The notes under the pieces are model-generated. The model had not been told where the DNA came from, ran no database searches, and saw only the letters and a program-made list of their open reading frames with translations. From Dyella sp. EPa41 (GTDB taxonomy: Bacteria > Pseudomonadota > Gammaproteobacteria > Xanthomonadales > Rhodanobacteraceae), in NCBI RefSeq assembly GCF_016586165.1, contig NZ_BCPR01000034.1:1-47839 (forward strand): a DNA stretch of 47,839 bases. The letters run 5' to 3'. The stretch's first letter is position 1, and the number at the start of each line of letters is the position of its first letter. Shown here one piece after another: positions 8,262-16,118 of this stretch. A program made the position numbers and the translations under genes.

Positions 8262-8389
8262 ATGGCGAAGCCGGCCGCCAAGCGGCCTGTCAATGGTTGA
8301 TGACACGCGGCGCCGTGGCGCTTGCTTTTCCATTTACAGGCGGCGCAGCCGCCGGCTTCTCCTTTCACAGGCCGCTCCTGCGGCCGGCC
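8262..8389. repeat. Cluster of three GC-rich hairpins between convergent genes
   Basis: Three short perfect hairpins occupy the tcdA-phaB gap. They are GGCCGC/GCGGCC at 8273-8287, GGCGGC/GCCGCC at 8339-8353 and GGCCGC/GCGGCC at 8370-8385. None is followed by a good T run. They look like REP-type or transcription-barrier hairpins serving both converging transcripts. Confidence 0.5.
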
Positions 8390-9130
8390 TTACCACCCCA
8401 TGTAGTGGCCGCCGTTGATCGACAGGTTGGCGCCGGTGATCCACGCCGCCTCCTCGCCGGTGAGGAAGGCCACGGCATGCGCGATTTCCTCTGGCTTGCC
8501 GAGGCGTCCCACCGGGATCTGCGCAATGATCTTCTCGCGCACTTCCTCGGGCACGGCCATCACCATGTCGGTGCCCACATAGCCGGGCGATACGGTGTTC
8601 ACGGTGATGCCGAACCTGGCGTTTTCCTGCGCCAGCGAAATGGTGAAGCCATGCATGCCGGCCTTGGCCGCGGCGTAGTTGGCCTGGCCGTACTGGCCCT
8701 TCTGGCCGTTGATCGAACTGATCTGCACGATGCGGCCCCACTTGTGCTGGCGCATGCCCTCGATCACCGGGCGCGTCACGTTGAAGCACGCGTTGAGGTT
8801 GGTGTTCACCACTTCCATCCACTGCGGATAGGTCATCTTGTGGAAGGTGGTGTCGCGCGTGATGCCGGCGTTGTTGACCAGGATCTCCACCGGACCCATG
8901 GCGCCTTCGATGATGCGCACCATGGCCTCGCAGGAGTCGGGGTCTTTCACGTCGCCCGGCACCAGCATCACCTCGATGCCTTCCTTCGCCATCATGTCCT
9001 TCATCGCTTCCGCCTTGGCCTGGTCGCGATAATTGGTGGCAACCCGATGCCCCTGCCGGGCGAGATACCGGATGATCGCCGTGCCGATTCCGCCCGTGCC
9101 GCCAGTGACCAATGCCGTGCGCTGCGTCAT
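8390..9130 (-). CDS. phaB: Acetoacetyl-CoA reductase
   Basis: This 246-residue short-chain dehydrogenase has the exact length usual for PhaB. It reduces acetoacetyl-CoA to (R)-3-hydroxybutyryl-CoA with NADPH for polyhydroxybutyrate synthesis. The cofactor motif TGGTGGIG is at residues 9-16, LVNNAGI follows, and the catalytic Tyr and Lys are in NYAAAKAG after the Ser in QISSING. The C-terminal GANLSINGGHYM is typical. The start is fixed by GGAGAA eight bases before the ATG. No phaA or phaC lies in the window, so any PHB pathway must be completed elsewhere. Confidence 0.93.
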   Translation of the reverse strand: MTQRTALVTGGTGGIGTAIIRYLARQGHRVATNYRDQAKAEAMKDMMAKEGIEVMLVPGDVKDPDSCEAMVRIIEGAMGPVEILVNNAGITRDTTFHKMTYPQWMEVVNTNLNACFNVTRPVIEGMRQHKWGRIVQISSINGQKGQYGQANYAAAKAGMHGFTISLAQENARFGITVNTVSPGYVGTDMVMAVPEEVREKIIAQIPVGRLGKPEEIAHAVAFLTGEEAAWITGANLSINGGHYMGW

Positions 9131-9283
9131 GCCTGTTCTCCAAATGATGATCGAGTACCCATCCGCCCATGCGTCGAGGGGCGAAGCCATGTGTAACCGC
9201 GCCACATGGCAAAACGTCTACGGAGGATACGCAAATTCCACCGTAACGCGAGGTGAGTTCGATCACTGCCGGCGGGTCGGCGT

Positions 9284-10144
9284 TTAGGCGGCCATCCGTT
9301 CGCTGCAGTGCGGCAAGCCCGCGGGCTCGAACCGTTCGAGCGCATGGGCGAGCAGGGCAGCCGGATGACCGGCCGCGGGGGCGATGGGCAGGTCGAGAAA
9401 CGCCAGCGTCCGTCGCAGCGCCGGCAACGGGTCGGTGGGGTCGACCGGATGGGCCTGTTCCGACTTGGAGAGCTTGCGGCCGCTGCCGTCCAGCGCCAGT
9501 GGCAGGTGCAGGTAGCGAGGTGTCGGCAGGCCCAGGCAGCGCTGCAGGAAGATCTGGCGCGGCGTGGAGTCGAGCAGGTCGTTGCCACGCACCACCTCGG
9601 TGATGCCCTGGAAGGCGTCGTCCACCACGCAGGCGAGCTGGTAGGCGTAATAGCCCTCCACGCGCCGGATCACGAAATCGCCAGCCGTGTCGCGCAGGTT
9701 CTGCATCTGCGGGCCCTGCAGGCCATCGTCGAAGCCGATCTCGATGTCCGGGACGCGCAGGCGCCAGGCCGGCTCCCGGCCCGCGCCGGGGGCGGCCAGA
9801 CAGCGTCCGTCCAGGTGAAGGCCGCCGGCGAGGTCGTTCCGGCTGCACCAGCACGGAAATACCAGGTCCGCCGCCTTCAGCTGCTCGAACGCCGCGTCGT
9901 ACGCCGCCTGCCGGTTGGACTGGAACACGACGGGACCATCGGCCGCCAGGCCGAAGGCGGGCAGGGCCGCGAGGATGCTCTCCGCGGAGCCCGGCATTTC
10001 GCGGGGCGGGTCGATGTCCTCCACCCGCAGCAGCCATTCTCCGCCTGCATGGCGCGCGCACAGCCAGCTGCCCACCGCGGCGACGAGTGAACCGAAATGC
10101 AAATGGCCGGTCGGAGAAGGAGCGAAACGTCCGCGGTAGGTCAT
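9284..10144 (-). CDS. gluQ: Glutamyl-queuosine tRNA(Asp) synthetase
   Basis: The product (286 aa) is a GluRS paralogue without an anticodon-binding domain. It attaches glutamate to the queuosine at position 34 of tRNA-Asp. The N-terminus carries the HIGH-class motif FAPSPTGHLHFGSL and VEDIDPPR. The zinc site CWCSRNDL...GRC is present and the KMSKS-class loop reads RKLSKSE. The start at 10144 gives the usual family N-terminus (MTYRGRFAPS). The gene is divergent from htpX with a REP pair in between. Confidence 0.95.
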   Translation of the reverse strand: MTYRGRFAPSPTGHLHFGSLVAAVGSWLCARHAGGEWLLRVEDIDPPREMPGSAESILAALPAFGLAADGPVVFQSNRQAAYDAAFEQLKAADLVFPCWCSRNDLAGGLHLDGRCLAAPGAGREPAWRLRVPDIEIGFDDGLQGPQMQNLRDTAGDFVIRRVEGYYAYQLACVVDDAFQGITEVVRGNDLLDSTPRQIFLQRCLGLPTPRYLHLPLALDGSGRKLSKSEQAHPVDPTDPLPALRRTLAFLDLPIAPAAGHPAALLAHALERFEPAGLPHCSERMAA

Positions 10145-10174
10145 TCCGTCATTGTACGGAGGAAGCTTTCCCTT

Positions 10175-10255
10175 GTAGGAGCGCACCCAGTGCGCGACCG
10201 CAAAGCCACGGCGCACCCGCTCCGTGGGCTTTTCGCGCACTGGGTGCGCTCCTGC
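10175..10255. repeat. Inverted pair of REP elements (REPIN)
   Basis: GTAGGAGCGCACCCAGTGCGCGA (10175-10197, 23 bases; both halves of its internal stem are visible) recurs in inverted orientation at 10233-10255 with one mismatch, 35 bases away. Each copy contains the hairpin GCGCAC-CCA-GTGCGC. The same motif occurs in the array at 14681. The pair lies in the gluQ-htpX intergenic region, upstream of the heat-shock-like promoter. Confidence 0.85.
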
Positions 10256-10268
10256 AGGAGAAAGAGGC

Positions 10269-10296
10269 CTTGAAACCGCAAGATTTCGCCACGATC
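10269..10296 (+). promoter_or_regulatory. Sigma-32-like promoter of htpX
   Basis: CTTGAAA (10269-10275) is an exact match to the E. coli sigma-32 -35 consensus. After 13 bases comes CCACGATC (10289-10296), a partial match to the CCCCATnT -10. Transcription would start near 10303, about 50 bases before the htpX ATG. htpX is a heat-shock gene in E. coli, so the context fits. Confidence 0.5.
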
Positions 10297-10351
10297 CTTG
10301 GGTGACGGCGAGAGCCGTCTGTGTTCCTTCATGACTGCCAAAGAGACAGCC

Positions 10352-11248
10352 ATGCGTCGCATCGCACTGTTCCTGCTTACCAATATCGCCGTCCTGTTCC
10401 TGCTGAGCATCGTCTGCCACGTGTTTGGCGTCGACCAGTGGGCCGCCGCCCGTGGTTACGGCGGCATGGGCGGCCTGCTGATCTACGCCGCCGTATTCGG
10501 CATGGGCGGCGCCTTCATATCGCTGGCCATGTCCAAGTGGATGGCCAAGATGTCCACCGGCGCCCGCGTGATCGAGCAGCCGCAGAACGAGGCCGAGCGC
10601 TGGCTGGTGGAAACCGTGCGTCGCCACGCACAGAACGCCGGCATCGGCATGCCCGAGGTGGCGATCTACGACGCACCCGAAATGAACGCCTTCGCCACCG
10701 GCATGACCAGGAACAGCTCGCTGGTGGCGGTGAGCACGGGCCTGCTGCAGCAGATGGATCGCGAGCAGGTGTCGGCCGTGCTGGGTCACGAAATCGGCCA
10801 TGTCGCCAACGGCGACATGGTGACGCTGACCCTGATCCAGGGCGTGGTGAACACTTTGGTGATCGTGGCGGCCCGCGTGGTCGGCCGCCTGGTCGACAGT
10901 TGGCTCTCGGGCGGCCGTGACCGTGACGGTGGTGGCGGCATTGGCTATTTCGTGTCGGTGATGGTGCTGCAGCTGGTGTTCGGCCTGTTCGCCTCGATGA
11001 TCGTGATGGCGTTCTCGCGCTGGCGTGAATTCCGCGCCGATGCCGCCGGCGCCAAGCTGGCGGGTCGTGGCGCGATGATCTCGGCCTTGCAGCGCCTGCA
11101 GGTGCAGCACGGTGAAAGCACCTTGCCGCAGACCATTGCCGCGTTCGGCATCTCCGGCCACCTGGCCACGGGCTTCAAGCGCCTGTTCATGAGCCACCCG
11201 CCGCTGGAAGAGCGCATCGCCGCACTGCAGGGTTCGGCCAACGCCTGA
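10352..11248 (+). CDS. htpX: Membrane zinc metalloprotease HtpX
   Basis: HtpX (298 aa) is an inner-membrane M48 protease that degrades misfolded membrane proteins alongside FtsH. Two N-terminal transmembrane segments (about residues 4-24 and 38-60) are followed by the zinc motif HEIGH at 146-150 and the third ligand region EFRADAAGAKLAG. A second hydrophobic pair lies between them. The start at 10352 gives the standard N-terminus (MRRIALFLLTN). htpG follows about 110 bases downstream, separated by two hairpins. Confidence 0.96.
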   Translation: MRRIALFLLTNIAVLFLLSIVCHVFGVDQWAAARGYGGMGGLLIYAAVFGMGGAFISLAMSKWMAKMSTGARVIEQPQNEAERWLVETVRRHAQNAGIGMPEVAIYDAPEMNAFATGMTRNSSLVAVSTGLLQQMDREQVSAVLGHEIGHVANGDMVTLTLIQGVVNTLVIVAARVVGRLVDSWLSGGRDRDGGGGIGYFVSVMVLQLVFGLFASMIVMAFSRWREFRADAAGAKLAGRGAMISALQRLQVQHGESTLPQTIAAFGISGHLATGFKRLFMSHPPLEERIAALQGSANA

Positions 11249-11253
11249 TCTTC

Positions 11254-11307
11254 ACCCGCCTTCCCCGTGAAGGCGGGTAGCCTGAGGGGCCGACTTGTCG
11301 GCCCCTT
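11254..11307 (+). terminator. Tandem hairpins between htpX and htpG
   Basis: The first hairpin has 10-bp arms ACCCGCCTTC/GAAGGCGGGT (11254-11278) and no T run. The second has 9-bp arms AGGGGCCGA/TCGGCCCCT (11285-11306) with loop CTTG and is followed by TCGTTTGT. The second is a moderate intrinsic terminator of htpX; together they should separate htpX from htpG. Confidence 0.6.
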
Positions 11308-11357
11308 CGTTTGTGACTCCTTGTCCTTTTGACTGACTTTCGAACGAGCCTTTCCGT

Positions 11358-13229
11358 ATGACGAACGCCACGCCCGAGACCCGCAAATTCGAAGCCGAAG
11401 TCGCCCAGGTGCTGCACCTGGTCACGCACTCGCTGTACTCGCACAAGGAGATCTTCCTGCGCGAGCTCATCTCCAATGCTTCCGACGCCTGCGACAAGCT
11501 GCGCTTCGAATCGCTCGCCAACCCCGAGCTGATGTCGGGCGACGGCGAACTGCAGATCCAGGTCAGCTGGGATGCCGACGCCCGCACCGTGACCGTGCGC
11601 GACAACGGCATCGGCATGACACGCGATGAAGTGGTGGCCAACATCGGCACCATCGCCAGTTCCGGCACGCGTCGCTTCCTCGAGGCGATGAGCGCCGAGC
11701 AGAAGACCGACGCGCGCCTGATCGGCCAGTTCGGCGTGGGCTTCTATTCCGCGTTCGTGGTGGCCGACCGCGTCACCGTGTTGAGCCGTCGTGCCGACCA
11801 GCCGGCGGGCGAGGGCGTGAAATGGGAGAGCGACGGCAAGGGCGAATACAGCCTGGCCCAGGTCGACCTGCCCGAGCGCGGTACCGCGGTGATCCTGCAC
11901 CTGAAGGCCGACGAGGACGAGTTCCTCAAGGGCTGGGAGCTGCGCTCGCTGATCCGCAAGTATTCCGACCATGTCGCCTTCCCGATCCGCATGCCGAAGG
12001 AGCAGGACGGCAAGCCGACCGGCGAGTGGGAAACCGTCAACGACGCCTCGGCGCTGTGGGCCAAGCCGCGCAACGAGATTTCCGACGAGGACTACCAGAG
12101 CTTCTACAAGTCGCTCGGCCATGACTTCAACGATGCGCTCGCCTGGACGCACAACCGCGTGGAAGGCAGCCAGAGCTTCACCACGCTGCTCTATCTGCCC
12201 GAGCAGCCGCCGTTCGACCTGATGATGGGCGGGCGCGACGAACGCAAGGGCCTCAAGCTCTACATCAAGCGCGTCTTCATCATGGACGCGGCGGAAGAGC
12301 TGCTGCCCAACTACCTGCGCTTCGTGCGCGGCGTGGTGGATGCCGACGACCTGCCGCTCAACGTGAGCCGCGAGATCCTGCAGCACAACCGCCAGCTGGA
12401 GCGCATCCGCGCGGCCTGCGTGAAGCGCGTGCTCGACCTCATCGAGAAGCTGGCGCGCGACGAACCGGAGAAGTTCGCCACGTTCTACAAGTCCTTCGGC
12501 AATACGCTGAAGGAAGGCATCGTGGAGGATGCCGCCAACCGCGAGCGCATCGCCAAGTTGCTGCGCTTCGCGTCGACCAAGGGCGATGGCGCCAAGCAGA
12601 CAGTGTCACTGGATGACTATATCGGCCGCATGGCAGTGGGCCAGGACACCATCTGGTACATCACCGCGGACAGCTATACCGCCGCGCTGGGCAGCCCGCA
12701 GCTGGAGGCTTTCAAGGCCAAGGGCATCGAAGTGCTGCTGATGTTCGACCGCGTCGACGAATGGATGCTGGGCAGCCTCAACGAGTACGCCGGCAAGAAG
12801 CTGCGCAACGTCGCCAAGGGCGAACTGCCGCTGGACGAGGCCGGCAAGAAGCAGCAGGAAGAAGCCAGCAAGGCGGCCGAGCCGCTGCTCAAGAAGCTCA
12901 AGGAGCTGCTGGGCGATCGCGTGAACGAGGTGCGTGTATCCGCACGCCTCACCGATTCGCCGTCGTGCCTGGCGCTGTCCGATTTCGAAATGGCACCGCA
13001 CCTCGCGCGCCTGCTGCGCGAGGCCGGCCACGAGATGCCAGAAAGCAAGCCGACGCTGGAGATCAATCCGCAGCATCCGTTGCTCAAGCGCTTGGAAAGC
13101 GAGAGCGACACGGCCAAGGCCGGCGATCTCGCCAACCTCCTGCTCGACCAGGCCGAAATCGCCGCAGGTGCGCAGCTGCCGGATCCGGCGGGGTTCGTGC
13201 AGCGTTTGAATCGTCTGATCGTGGGGTGA
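11358..13229 (+). CDS. htpG: Molecular chaperone HtpG (Hsp90)
   Basis: This is a full-length (623 aa) bacterial Hsp90. The N-terminal GHKL ATPase domain carries RELISNASDACDKLR, DNGIGM and GQFGVGFYSAFVV. The middle domain includes the catalytic-loop stretch around LPLNVSREILQHNRQL. The C-terminal dimerisation domain is complete. A Lys/Glu-rich segment (about residues 495-520) lies between the middle and C-terminal parts. It remodels client proteins in the cytosol with DnaK. I see no convincing sigma-32 promoter in the 109 bases upstream. Confidence 0.97.
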   Translation: MTNATPETRKFEAEVAQVLHLVTHSLYSHKEIFLRELISNASDACDKLRFESLANPELMSGDGELQIQVSWDADARTVTVRDNGIGMTRDEVVANIGTIASSGTRRFLEAMSAEQKTDARLIGQFGVGFYSAFVVADRVTVLSRRADQPAGEGVKWESDGKGEYSLAQVDLPERGTAVILHLKADEDEFLKGWELRSLIRKYSDHVAFPIRMPKEQDGKPTGEWETVNDASALWAKPRNEISDEDYQSFYKSLGHDFNDALAWTHNRVEGSQSFTTLLYLPEQPPFDLMMGGRDERKGLKLYIKRVFIMDAAEELLPNYLRFVRGVVDADDLPLNVSREILQHNRQLERIRAACVKRVLDLIEKLARDEPEKFATFYKSFGNTLKEGIVEDAANRERIAKLLRFASTKGDGAKQTVSLDDYIGRMAVGQDTIWYITADSYTAALGSPQLEAFKAKGIEVLLMFDRVDEWMLGSLNEYAGKKLRNVAKGELPLDEAGKKQQEEASKAAEPLLKKLKELLGDRVNEVRVSARLTDSPSCLALSDFEMAPHLARLLREAGHEMPESKPTLEINPQHPLLKRLESESDTAKAGDLANLLLDQAEIAAGAQLPDPAGFVQRLNRLIVG

Positions 13230-13338
13230 CAGGGAGCGACCAGCGGCTCACCATGCTGAAGTCCGGTGTCATTGCACGACGGTGCGGGGCACTGGGCGAC
13301 CCGGTTTCCTCGCTGGTCCCGCAAAGGGCATCACGCCA

Positions 13339-13360
13339 ACGGCCGCTATACTGCGGCCGT
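13339..13360 (+). promoter_or_regulatory. TATACT -10-like hexamer inside a perfect 8-bp palindrome
   Basis: ACGGCCGC and GCGGCCGT form perfect arms around TATACT (13347-13352). Transcription from this -10 would begin about 20 bases before the transporter ATG. No good -35 is seen. It could instead be a hairpin or operator controlling the downstream transporter. Confidence 0.4.
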
Positions 13361-13379
13361 TTCTCTTCATGGGAAGTCC

Positions 13380-14282
13380 ATGAGCGCATTGCTCCTGCTA
13401 TTCGCCTGCCTGCTGCTTGGCGCGCTGGTTGCGCGCTATGCCAAGCCGCCCAGCGGCACCGTCCATGGCATCAACTGGTGGGTGCTCCGGGTCGCGTTGC
13501 CGGCGCTGGTGCTGGACCTGGTGCCGAAGGTGAAGGTGGATACGCAGCTGTGGTTTCCCGTGGCGGCGATGTGGATCGTGTTCTTCGGCGCGTGGCTGCT
13601 GTTCGCCGTGTTGGGGCGTCTGTTGAACTGGTCGCGCGGGCGCATCGGCGCGCTCACCCTGGTATGCGGACTGGGCAATACGTCGTTCATGGGTTACCCC
13701 ATGATGCAGGCGTTGCATGGCAAGGAAGGTCTCGCGCTGGCCGTCGTGGCGGACCAGCTCGGTTGCTTTCCGCTGCTCGCGTCGGCGGGCGTCGCCGTCG
13801 CCGCATGGTATTCGGGCAAGACACCGCAGCCGGCGGTGATCGCACGCCGCATTTTGACGTTTCCCGCATTCATCGCCCTGGTTGTCGGCGGCATCGCGGG
13901 CGTCCTGGGCGGATGGCCCGACATGCTCGAGGGCGTGCTCGCGCCCATTGGCACCACGCTGACGCCGCTGGCGCTGTTTTCGGTGGGCCTGCAGTTCACG
14001 TTCCACCTCGGTGAACGCCAGATGCTCCCGCTTTTGCTGGGGCTCGGCTGGAAGCTGCTGCTCGCCCCGCTTGCTTCGCTGGCGCTCGGCCTGGCGGCCG
14101 GCGTGGGTGGCCTGACACTCACCGTGGGCGTGTTGCAGGCCGCCATGGCGCCGATGATTTCGGCGGCCATCCTGGCGGACGAACACCGGTTGGAGCCGAC
14201 GTTGGCCAATACGATCCTTGGCGCGGGCATCGTGCTGTCGTTGATCACCATTCCCTTGGGCAATCTCTGGCTGGGCGGGTAG
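13380..14282 (+). CDS. AEC (auxin efflux carrier) family transporter
   Basis: The protein has 300 residues and about ten hydrophobic segments in a 5+5 arrangement, as in AEC/BART transporters. Typical markers are NTSFMGYPMMQAL in the middle of the first half, where the family carries a broken helix, and LQAAMAPMISAAILADEH in the second half. Bacterial members export or import dicarboxylates such as malate or malonate; the substrate here is unknown. The ATG at 13380 follows GGAAG. The gene may be co-transcribed with the small gene that begins six bases after its stop. Confidence 0.88.
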   Translation: MSALLLLFACLLLGALVARYAKPPSGTVHGINWWVLRVALPALVLDLVPKVKVDTQLWFPVAAMWIVFFGAWLLFAVLGRLLNWSRGRIGALTLVCGLGNTSFMGYPMMQALHGKEGLALAVVADQLGCFPLLASAGVAVAAWYSGKTPQPAVIARRILTFPAFIALVVGGIAGVLGGWPDMLEGVLAPIGTTLTPLALFSVGLQFTFHLGERQMLPLLLGLGWKLLLAPLASLALGLAAGVGGLTLTVGVLQAAMAPMISAAILADEHRLEPTLANTILGAGIVLSLITIPLGNLWLGG

Positions 14283-14288
14283 TGCGCC

Positions 14289-14648
14289 ATGGATCTTCTT
14301 GCGCACCTGATCGACCTGGAGACGCAACTGCACCGGCAGGACGTGCGGGCGAATGCGGAATGGTTGCGGCAACTGATCGCCGGGGATTTTTTCGAGTTCG
14401 GTGTATCGGGCGCGGTATGGACGCGCGATGCGGTGATCGACGCGTTGAAGGACGAAACGTTCTCGCCGCGCGAGGCGACCGATTTCCGCTTGACGTTGCT
14501 GGCGGATGACGTGGCGTTGTTGACGTATCGCGCACATCGCGGCGTCACCGCTGCGCGTCCCGCCGCCGATTCGCTGCGCAGTTCGATCTGGCGGCTACGC
14601 GAGGGGCGGTGGCAGATGGTGTTTCATCAGGGGACGGCGCTTTTGTAG
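14289..14648 (+). CDS. DUF4440 / NTF2-like protein
   Basis: This 119-residue protein has the length and pattern of DUF4440 proteins: an N-terminal helix with a short acidic stretch (LIDLETQLHR), the segment LIAGDFFEFGVSGAVW and a C-terminal strand ending in WRLREGRWQMVFHQGT. The fold is the SnoaL/NTF2 cone. Function is unknown for most members. It starts six bases after the transporter gene and is likely in the same transcript. The REP array begins 32 bases downstream. Confidence 0.78.
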   Translation: MDLLAHLIDLETQLHRQDVRANAEWLRQLIAGDFFEFGVSGAVWTRDAVIDALKDETFSPREATDFRLTLLADDVALLTYRAHRGVTAARPAADSLRSSIWRLREGRWQMVFHQGTALL

Positions 14649-14680
14649 GGGTTTTGGCTGTGAGGCGAGGCGGGGGCTTC

Positions 14681-14957
14681 GCTTCGTCGGCTTGTCGCCC
14701 ACTGGGTGCGCTCCTACAGGGGGATGGTCGTAACGGCTGCGTTGATCGCCTTGTTTGTAGGAGCCCACCCAGTGGGCGACCGCGGCGCGTGGTGATGGCC
14801 GCTTCGTCGGCTTGTCGCGCACAGGGTGCGCTCCTACAGGGGGAGGGGCGTAACGGCTGCGTTGATCGCCTTGTTTGTAGGAGCCCACCCAGTGGGCGAC
14901 CGCGGCGCGTGGTGATGGCCACTCCGTCGGCTTGTCGCGCGCCGGGTGCGCTCCCGC
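14681..14957. repeat. Tandem REP array with an exact 120-bp period
   Basis: Two nearly identical 120-bp units (14681-14800 and 14801-14920) and a partial third (14921-14957) lie head to tail. Each full unit contains an inverted REP (14693-14718, 14813-14838, and a diverged copy at 14933-14955) and a forward REP (14756-14783, 14876-14903). They are related to the pair at 10175, but in the forward copies the stem GCGCAC/GTGCGC has become GCCCAC/GTGGGC, a compensatory change. The whole 341-base gap between the DUF4440-like gene and hslR is otherwise empty of genes. Confidence 0.9.
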
Positions 14958-14989
14958 CAAAGCGGGTCCACGGATACGGAGAGACCTGG

Positions 14990-15406
14990 ATGGGCGACAA
15001 TGGGGCCATGTCATCCGTTCCATTCCCCGTTTCGTCACCGGTACGCGCCGACGTTTGGCTCTGGGCTGCGCGTTTCTTCAAGACCCGCAGCCTGGCCAAG
15101 CAGGCCATCGACGGCGGCAAGATCGACCTCAACGATGCCAGCTGCAAGCCGGCCAAGGCGGTGCAGGTCGGCGACGTGTTCCGCATCAGCCGGGGCGAGG
15201 AACGGCTGGAGGTCGAGGTGCTGGCGCTGTCGGACAAACGTGGCCCGGCGCCGGCGGCGCAGGCGCTCTATCGTGAAAGCGAAGCCAGCGTGAAGGCGCG
15301 CGAGGAGGCGAAGGCCCAGCGCAAGCTGGTGGGTGCCATGGCTCCTCCCGGTCGCCCGGACAAGCAGGCACGTCGGGAATTGCGACGGCTTAAGGATTCC
15401 ATGTGA
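14990..15406 (+). CDS. hslR: S4-domain RNA-binding heat-shock protein Hsp15
   Basis: The product (138 aa) is an Hsp15/HslR homologue, which binds stalled 50S subunits carrying nascent chain-tRNA and helps recycle them. The S4 domain occupies roughly residues 20-80, with RADVWLWAARFFKTRSLAKQ and the following GGKIDLND matching the family. The C-terminal tail is strongly basic (RPDKQARRELRRLKDSM). The ATG at 14990 has GGAGAG six bases upstream; a second in-frame ATG at 15008 has no such site. The REP array ends about 30 bases before the start. Confidence 0.9.
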   Translation: MGDNGAMSSVPFPVSSPVRADVWLWAARFFKTRSLAKQAIDGGKIDLNDASCKPAKAVQVGDVFRISRGEERLEVEVLALSDKRGPAPAAQALYRESEASVKAREEAKAQRKLVGAMAPPGRPDKQARRELRRLKDSM

Positions 15407-15415
15407 GTCGGCCAT

Positions 15416-15493
15416 CGCAGAATGCGGCTGCGTTCTGCGGGAGCATCACGCTCCAAGAGCCGCGAAAAGACGGCTCTCCCTTGGACGTGATGC
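15416..15493 (+). promoter_or_regulatory. Hairpin cluster in the response-regulator leader
   Basis: The first hairpin is a 10-bp stem (CGCAGAATGC/GCGTTCTGCG, 15416-15439). The second is a long imperfect stem from 15443 to 15493: GCATCACG pairs with CGTGATGC, TCCAAG with CTTGGA and AGAGCCG with CGGCTCT around loop CGAAAAGA. The long stem ends one base before the GGGAGG ribosome-binding site, so it could influence translation or act as an attenuator. Confidence 0.5.
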
Positions 15494-15505
15494 GGGAGGA
15501 CGACG

Positions 15506-16087
15506 ATGACCGGCTTGACCTTTCTGAAGCGGTGGCTGAGCGGTGCGGCCCAGGAGCCGGCGCCGGAGGCGATGCGCAAGACGACGCTGGGCGCGCGGGT
15601 ACTGGTCGTGGACGATTCGCCGACGATCCGCGCGGTGCTCGGGCGCATGCTCGAAGTCGACGGTTACGAGGTGGTGCGCGCGGCGGACGGCGAGAGCGCC
15701 CTGGAGATGGCGCGTGCCGAACCGCCGGCGATGATCTTCCTCGACATCGTGCTGCCCGGCATGAACGGCTTTGCCGTGCTGCGTTCGCTGCGCCATGACG
15801 CGGCCACCCGGCACATCCCGATCGTGATGATCAGCGGCAACCAGCAGGCGACGGAGCAGTTCTACGTGCAGCGCTTCGGCGCCGATGACTTCATCAGCAA
15901 GCCGTTCGGCCATGCCGAAGTGGCGCGCAGCATCGATCGCCTGGTACAGCAGGGCCGCTTGCCCCTGCGCGATGTCGCCAATGTCGTGAGCCTGCCGGTG
16001 TCGGTGCCGGTGGAGACCATTCCCGCGATGCTGGCGAACGCGACCAGCGAAAGGCCCGACGGCAGCGTGCCGGAACTCGCGGCCTGA
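15506..16087 (+). CDS. Single-domain response regulator with terminal extensions
   Basis: The protein has 193 residues with one CheY-like receiver domain (about residues 30-150). The acidic pair is in VLVVDDSPTI, the phosphoacceptor Asp in FLDIVLPGMNG, the conserved Ser in MISGN and the Lys in ISKPFG. There is no DNA-binding output domain; the C-terminal 40 residues are low in structure. Such regulators, including PilG/PilH types, signal by protein contact. A GGGAGG site lies six bases before the ATG. No histidine kinase is adjacent, so the partner is unknown. Confidence 0.85.
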   Translation: MTGLTFLKRWLSGAAQEPAPEAMRKTTLGARVLVVDDSPTIRAVLGRMLEVDGYEVVRAADGESALEMARAEPPAMIFLDIVLPGMNGFAVLRSLRHDAATRHIPIVMISGNQQATEQFYVQRFGADDFISKPFGHAEVARSIDRLVQQGRLPLRDVANVVSLPVSVPVETIPAMLANATSERPDGSVPELAA

Positions 16088-16118
16088 CGATGTCCGACAT
16101 CCCCTTGTGCCGGTCATG

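Noticed and set aside
8334..10061. A 575-codon minus-strand frame across phaB and gluQ, and similar long frames opposite real genes
   Set aside because: Long antisense frames are expected in GC-rich DNA; the real genes have family motifs and ribosome-binding sites while these do not.
14545..15237. Open frames on both strands with 40-residue internal repeats across 14681-14957
   Set aside because: The repeats are the 120-bp REP units read in frame, since 120 is divisible by three; codon pattern and start sites do not support proteins.
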